NCBI GenBank assembly: GCA_003558575.1
Contig: PWPY01000275.1
Location: 1-8,085, forward strand
Length of the DNA stretch: 8,085 nucleotides
Direction of reading: 5' to 3'
Source: Desulfonatronovibrio sp.
GTDB taxonomy: Bacteria > Desulfobacterota > Desulfovibrionia > Desulfovibrionales > Desulfonatronovibrionaceae
In this document: in pieces, positions 6,280-8,085 of the stretch
How positions within the stretch are numbered: the stretch's first letter is position 1
Layout of the letters: each line of letters starts with the position of its first letter
Program-made: the position numbers and the translations under genes
The notes under the pieces: model-generated
What the model was told of the DNA's origin: nothing
Databases searched by the model: none
What the model saw: only the letters and a program-made list of their open reading frames with translations

Positions 6280-6433
6280 GTAACTGTTCACCACATATGT
6301 AATATGGCTATTCAACGGCTCTGGATTCCGGCTTTCGCCGGAATGACGGTAAAGAGTAACAGCTTGCTTTAACCGTCACCCCGGACCAGATCCGGGGTCC
6401 AGTTTTTCTTGTTCGAACATGCTGAACAGTTAC
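6280..6433. mobile_element. MITE-like palindromic element between the lipoprotein gene and mutM
   Basis: A 154-bp segment bounded by perfect 11-bp terminal inverted repeats, GTAACTGTTCA (6280-6290) and TGAACAGTTAC (6423-6433). The core (about 6321-6402) is a compound palindrome. Hairpin 1 pairs ATTCCGGC (6325-6332) with GCCGGAAT (6337-6344) around TTTC. A middle stem pairs TGACGGT (6344-6350) with ACCGTCA (6372-6378). Hairpin 2 pairs ACCCCGGA (6378-6385) with TCCGGGGT (6391-6398). CTGGA (6321-6325) can pair with TCCAG (6398-6402). Palindromes with a GGATTCC...GGAATGAC core recur between genes in many bacterial genomes (from memory). There is no coding capacity and no clear target-site duplication. 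Hairpin 2 is followed by T5 (6403-6407) after a 4-nt gap, so it might also weaken read-through into mutM. Confidence 0.6.
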
Positions 6434-6457
6434 CCAGTCTGAACCATTTTGTCTTCC

Positions 6458-6463
6458 AGGAGA
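6458..6463 (+). promoter_or_regulatory. Ribosome binding site supporting the TTG start of mutM
   Basis: AGGAGA lies 6 nt before the TTG at 6470. There is no ATG or GTG in a suitable position, and the residue after the initiator is the catalytic proline, so this site settles the start. Confidence 0.8.
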
Positions 6464-6469
6464 TAAAAA

Positions 6470-7315
6470 TTGCCAGAATTGCCTGAAGTTGAAACCATTG
6501 CCAGGGGGATTGAACCACTGGTTTTAAATAAGACAATCGTCCAAGTTACAATCAGGTATGCCGGAATATTACACACAGACCTGGAGCAGTTTGAAAAACA
6601 GGTTTCAGGCAGAACCATTGTCCGGGTCTGGAGAAGGGCCAAGCTTCTGATTTTTGATTTAGAACCTGATCTACATTTGGTTTTTCATCTTAAAATGACA
6701 GGAAAAGTCTGGCTTCCCCAGGACGGGCAAAGTATAGATAAGCATACCCATCTGATCTTCAGTTTAAATGATGGCTCCAGAATTTTTTTTGAGGATATGC
6801 GTAAATTCGGCTATTGCGCCCTCTTTGATAAGTCCGGGCTTTTAGCGTGGAGGTTTTATTCACAATTGGGGCCTGAACCCTTGCATCTTTCTGAAAATGA
6901 GTTCATAAAAATTTTCAGTGGTAGAAAAAGCAGAATCAAGGCTCTGTTGCTGGATCAAAGAGTTATTGCCGGTATCGGGAATATCTATGCTGATGAATCT
7001 CTTTTCATGGCAGGCATCCACCCGGAAACTCCAGGCTGTGCAGTAGGTAAAGAGGACCTGAAAAAGCTTTACCATGGTCTTGTCCAGGTTTTAAACCAAG
7101 CAATTGAAGCAGGCGGAAGTTCCTTTCGCGATTATCGAAACGCCCTGGGTTATTCAGGTATGTTTCAGGAAAAGTTTCTTATTTACGGTAAAAAGGGCCA
7201 GTGCTGCCCTCATTGTCAGACAATGGTTGAAACCCGCAAAGTGGCTGGCAGAACATCATGTATCTGTCCGTCTTGTCAGAAACTTTCAACAGATACGGTG
7301 AGTCAAAATGAGTAA
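6470..7315 (+). CDS. mutM: Formamidopyrimidine-DNA glycosylase (Fpg/MutM), TTG start
   Basis: Bifunctional base-excision repair enzyme that removes 8-oxoguanine and formamidopyrimidines and nicks the abasic site by beta,delta-elimination. The 281 residues carry every expected element: catalytic Pro2 and Glu3 in MPELPEVET, Lys58 (RRAK), the lesion-gap triad Met76 (HLKMTG), Arg111 and Phe113 (DMRKFG), and the helix-two-turn-helix with GIGNIYADE (168-176). The C-terminal zinc finger is C246/C249 and C266/C269 with Arg261 five residues before the third Cys. Because Pro2 must follow the initiator Met, the TTG start is secure. TTG often lowers expression. A MITE-like element ends 36 nt upstream, leaving no obvious promoter between them. 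The gene overlaps the GGDEF gene by 8 nt. Endonuclease VIII is excluded by the MPELPEVE start and the Fpg-type finger. Confidence 0.97.
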   Translation: MPELPEVETIARGIEPLVLNKTIVQVTIRYAGILHTDLEQFEKQVSGRTIVRVWRRAKLLIFDLEPDLHLVFHLKMTGKVWLPQDGQSIDKHTHLIFSLNDGSRIFFEDMRKFGYCALFDKSGLLAWRFYSQLGPEPLHLSENEFIKIFSGRKSRIKALLLDQRVIAGIGNIYADESLFMAGIHPETPGCAVGKEDLKKLYHGLVQVLNQAIEAGGSSFRDYRNALGYSGMFQEKFLIYGKKGQCCPHCQTMVETRKVAGRTSCICPSCQKLSTDTVSQNE

Positions 7316-8085
7316 AGCCCAATGTGTTCCCTTAAACTATGAAGAGCTAAGCAATACTTTGCACAGGCTGGGAATTCAGAATATTGCAGAATGGATGGGA
7401 ATAATTCTTTTTGTAAGGGATCTGATTTCCAGAATGGATATTATCAGTTCTAACCAGAAGTACGCATTGCAGAGAATGGTTCTTGAAACCATTGAAAAGA
7501 AAGATTTTTCTGAAGATCAATTGGATTTGATAATTAAAGAGATTCAAAGCAGTTTTACTGATTCCATATGCAATGATGTAAAGCTGGTGGAGCAAAAGCT
7601 CGATAATGAAAAGAATTTTACCAATACCCTGATCAGGCAGATTCAGATCCTTGCAGGCGAGTTCAAAAAAAGCGTCAATCGCCAGAGTGATGAACTCAAC
7701 GACTTCAGTGAAAAAACCATTACTGATATTGAAAACCAGCAGGACCCGGATCATATTATTCAGTATATCAGGGGAACCATAACAAAAATAGTTGCTGATA
7801 CCCGTAAAGAAGCCACGGACTGGGAAAGCAAAGCAAAGAGTCTTGAGGACATCGCCAAATACGACAACCTGTTGAAAAACCTGTACAACCGAAGTTATTT
7901 TGATGAGTATCTTCAAACAACAGTAGAGGCTCATCTTGCATCAGAGCGTTCCATGTCTCTTTTGATGATAGACGTTGATAACTTTAAGAATATTAATGAT
8001 GTTTGGGGACATCTTATTGGTGATGACGTGCTCAAGGCATTAGCTAAGCTTATCCGCAAGCATTCAGACATCGGGGGGGGGGTTC
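7308..8085 (+). CDS. GGDEF-family protein (putative diguanylate cyclase), C-terminus beyond the window
   Basis: The open frame has 259 full codons and no stop before the window ends. Residues 1 to about 175 are mainly polar and helical, with no membrane segment or signal peptide; I do not recognise a named sensor domain. From about 182 a GGDEF domain begins: YDNLLKNLYNRSYF (185-198) in the place of the usual D.LTGL.NR motif, then the metal- and GTP-binding D222-V-D224-N-F-K and INDVWGHLIGDDVL (229-242). The window stops a few residues before the GGDEF signature itself, so activity cannot be judged. The ATG at 7308 has GGTGAG 5 nt upstream and overlaps the mutM stop by 8 nt, implying co-transcription with mutM. 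The Thr and Gly of D.LTGL are replaced by Leu and Lys, a mild divergence. A run of ten G residues lies at the very end. Confidence 0.87.
   Translation, partial: MSKAQCVPLNYEELSNTLHRLGIQNIAEWMGIILFVRDLISRMDIISSNQKYALQRMVLETIEKKDFSEDQLDLIIKEIQSSFTDSICNDVKLVEQKLDNEKNFTNTLIRQIQILAGEFKKSVNRQSDELNDFSEKTITDIENQQDPDHIIQYIRGTITKIVADTRKEATDWESKAKSLEDIAKYDNLLKNLYNRSYFDEYLQTTVEAHLASERSMSLLMIDVDNFKNINDVWGHLIGDDVLKALAKLIRKHSDIGGGV

Noticed and set aside
6410..6427. TGTTCGAACA palindrome followed by CTGAAC, considered as a LexA/SOS box upstream of mutM
   Set aside because: The spacing fits neither CTGT-N8-ACAG nor GTTC-N7-GTTC, and the bases are part of the MITE-like element's right end. mutM is also not a typical SOS gene.
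7347..7934. Minus-strand open frame of 195 codons opposite the GGDEF gene
   Set aside because: It is hydrophobic shadow sequence without family features; the plus strand carries an overlapping ribosome binding site, an uninterrupted frame and GGDEF motifs.

Overview
The window reads as ordinary chromosome of a Gram-negative bacterium with moderate G+C (mid-40s percent by eye). Outer-membrane-type lipoproteins, an FdhE/MobA pair serving a molybdenum or tungsten formate dehydrogenase, a lone prepilin peptidase, a divergent PaaK-family ligase and a GGDEF protein together suggest an anaerobic deltaproteobacterium (Desulfovibrionales-like). That placement is an inference from gene content and style, not from a marker gene.

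Left half, minus strand, read from right to left: prepilin peptidase (3415-2636), fdhE (2490-1606), mobA (1576-965), a secreted lytic transglycosylase (848-258) and the 5' part of pgsA (252, running off the window at base 1). fdhE and mobA are 29 nt apart and form a functional pair (formate dehydrogenase maturation and guanylation of the molybdenum cofactor). The transglycosylase and pgsA are 5 nt apart and both serve the cell envelope. An AT-rich inverted repeat lies just upstream of fdhE, and a TATAAT box lies upstream of the preferred transglycosylase start.

A divergent intergenic region (3416-3667) separates this cluster from the plus-strand genes. A PaaK-like adenylate-forming enzyme (3668-4933) overlaps by 4 nt (ATGA) a ChaN-type lipoprotein with a C-terminal PDZ domain (4930-6075). 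The strongest oddity in the window is here: a near-perfect 20-bp hairpin followed by eight T residues, which has every hallmark of an intrinsic terminator. It sits inside the lipoprotein reading frame just after the lipobox cysteine and 50 nt past the ligase stop codon. It may make lipoprotein expression depend on translation, or it may be a palindrome inserted into a tolerant linker.

The 394-nt gap 6076-6469 contains a 154-bp MITE-like element (11-bp terminal inverted repeats around a compound palindromic core), ending about 36 nt before mutM. mutM (6470-7315) starts at a TTG fixed by its catalytic Pro2. It overlaps by 8 nt a GGDEF-family protein (7308 onward) whose gene is cut by the window end, next to a run of ten G residues.

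No CRISPR array, RNA gene, toxin-antitoxin pair or defence cluster was seen. Apart from the embedded hairpin and the palindromic element, the content is mostly recognisable housekeeping.
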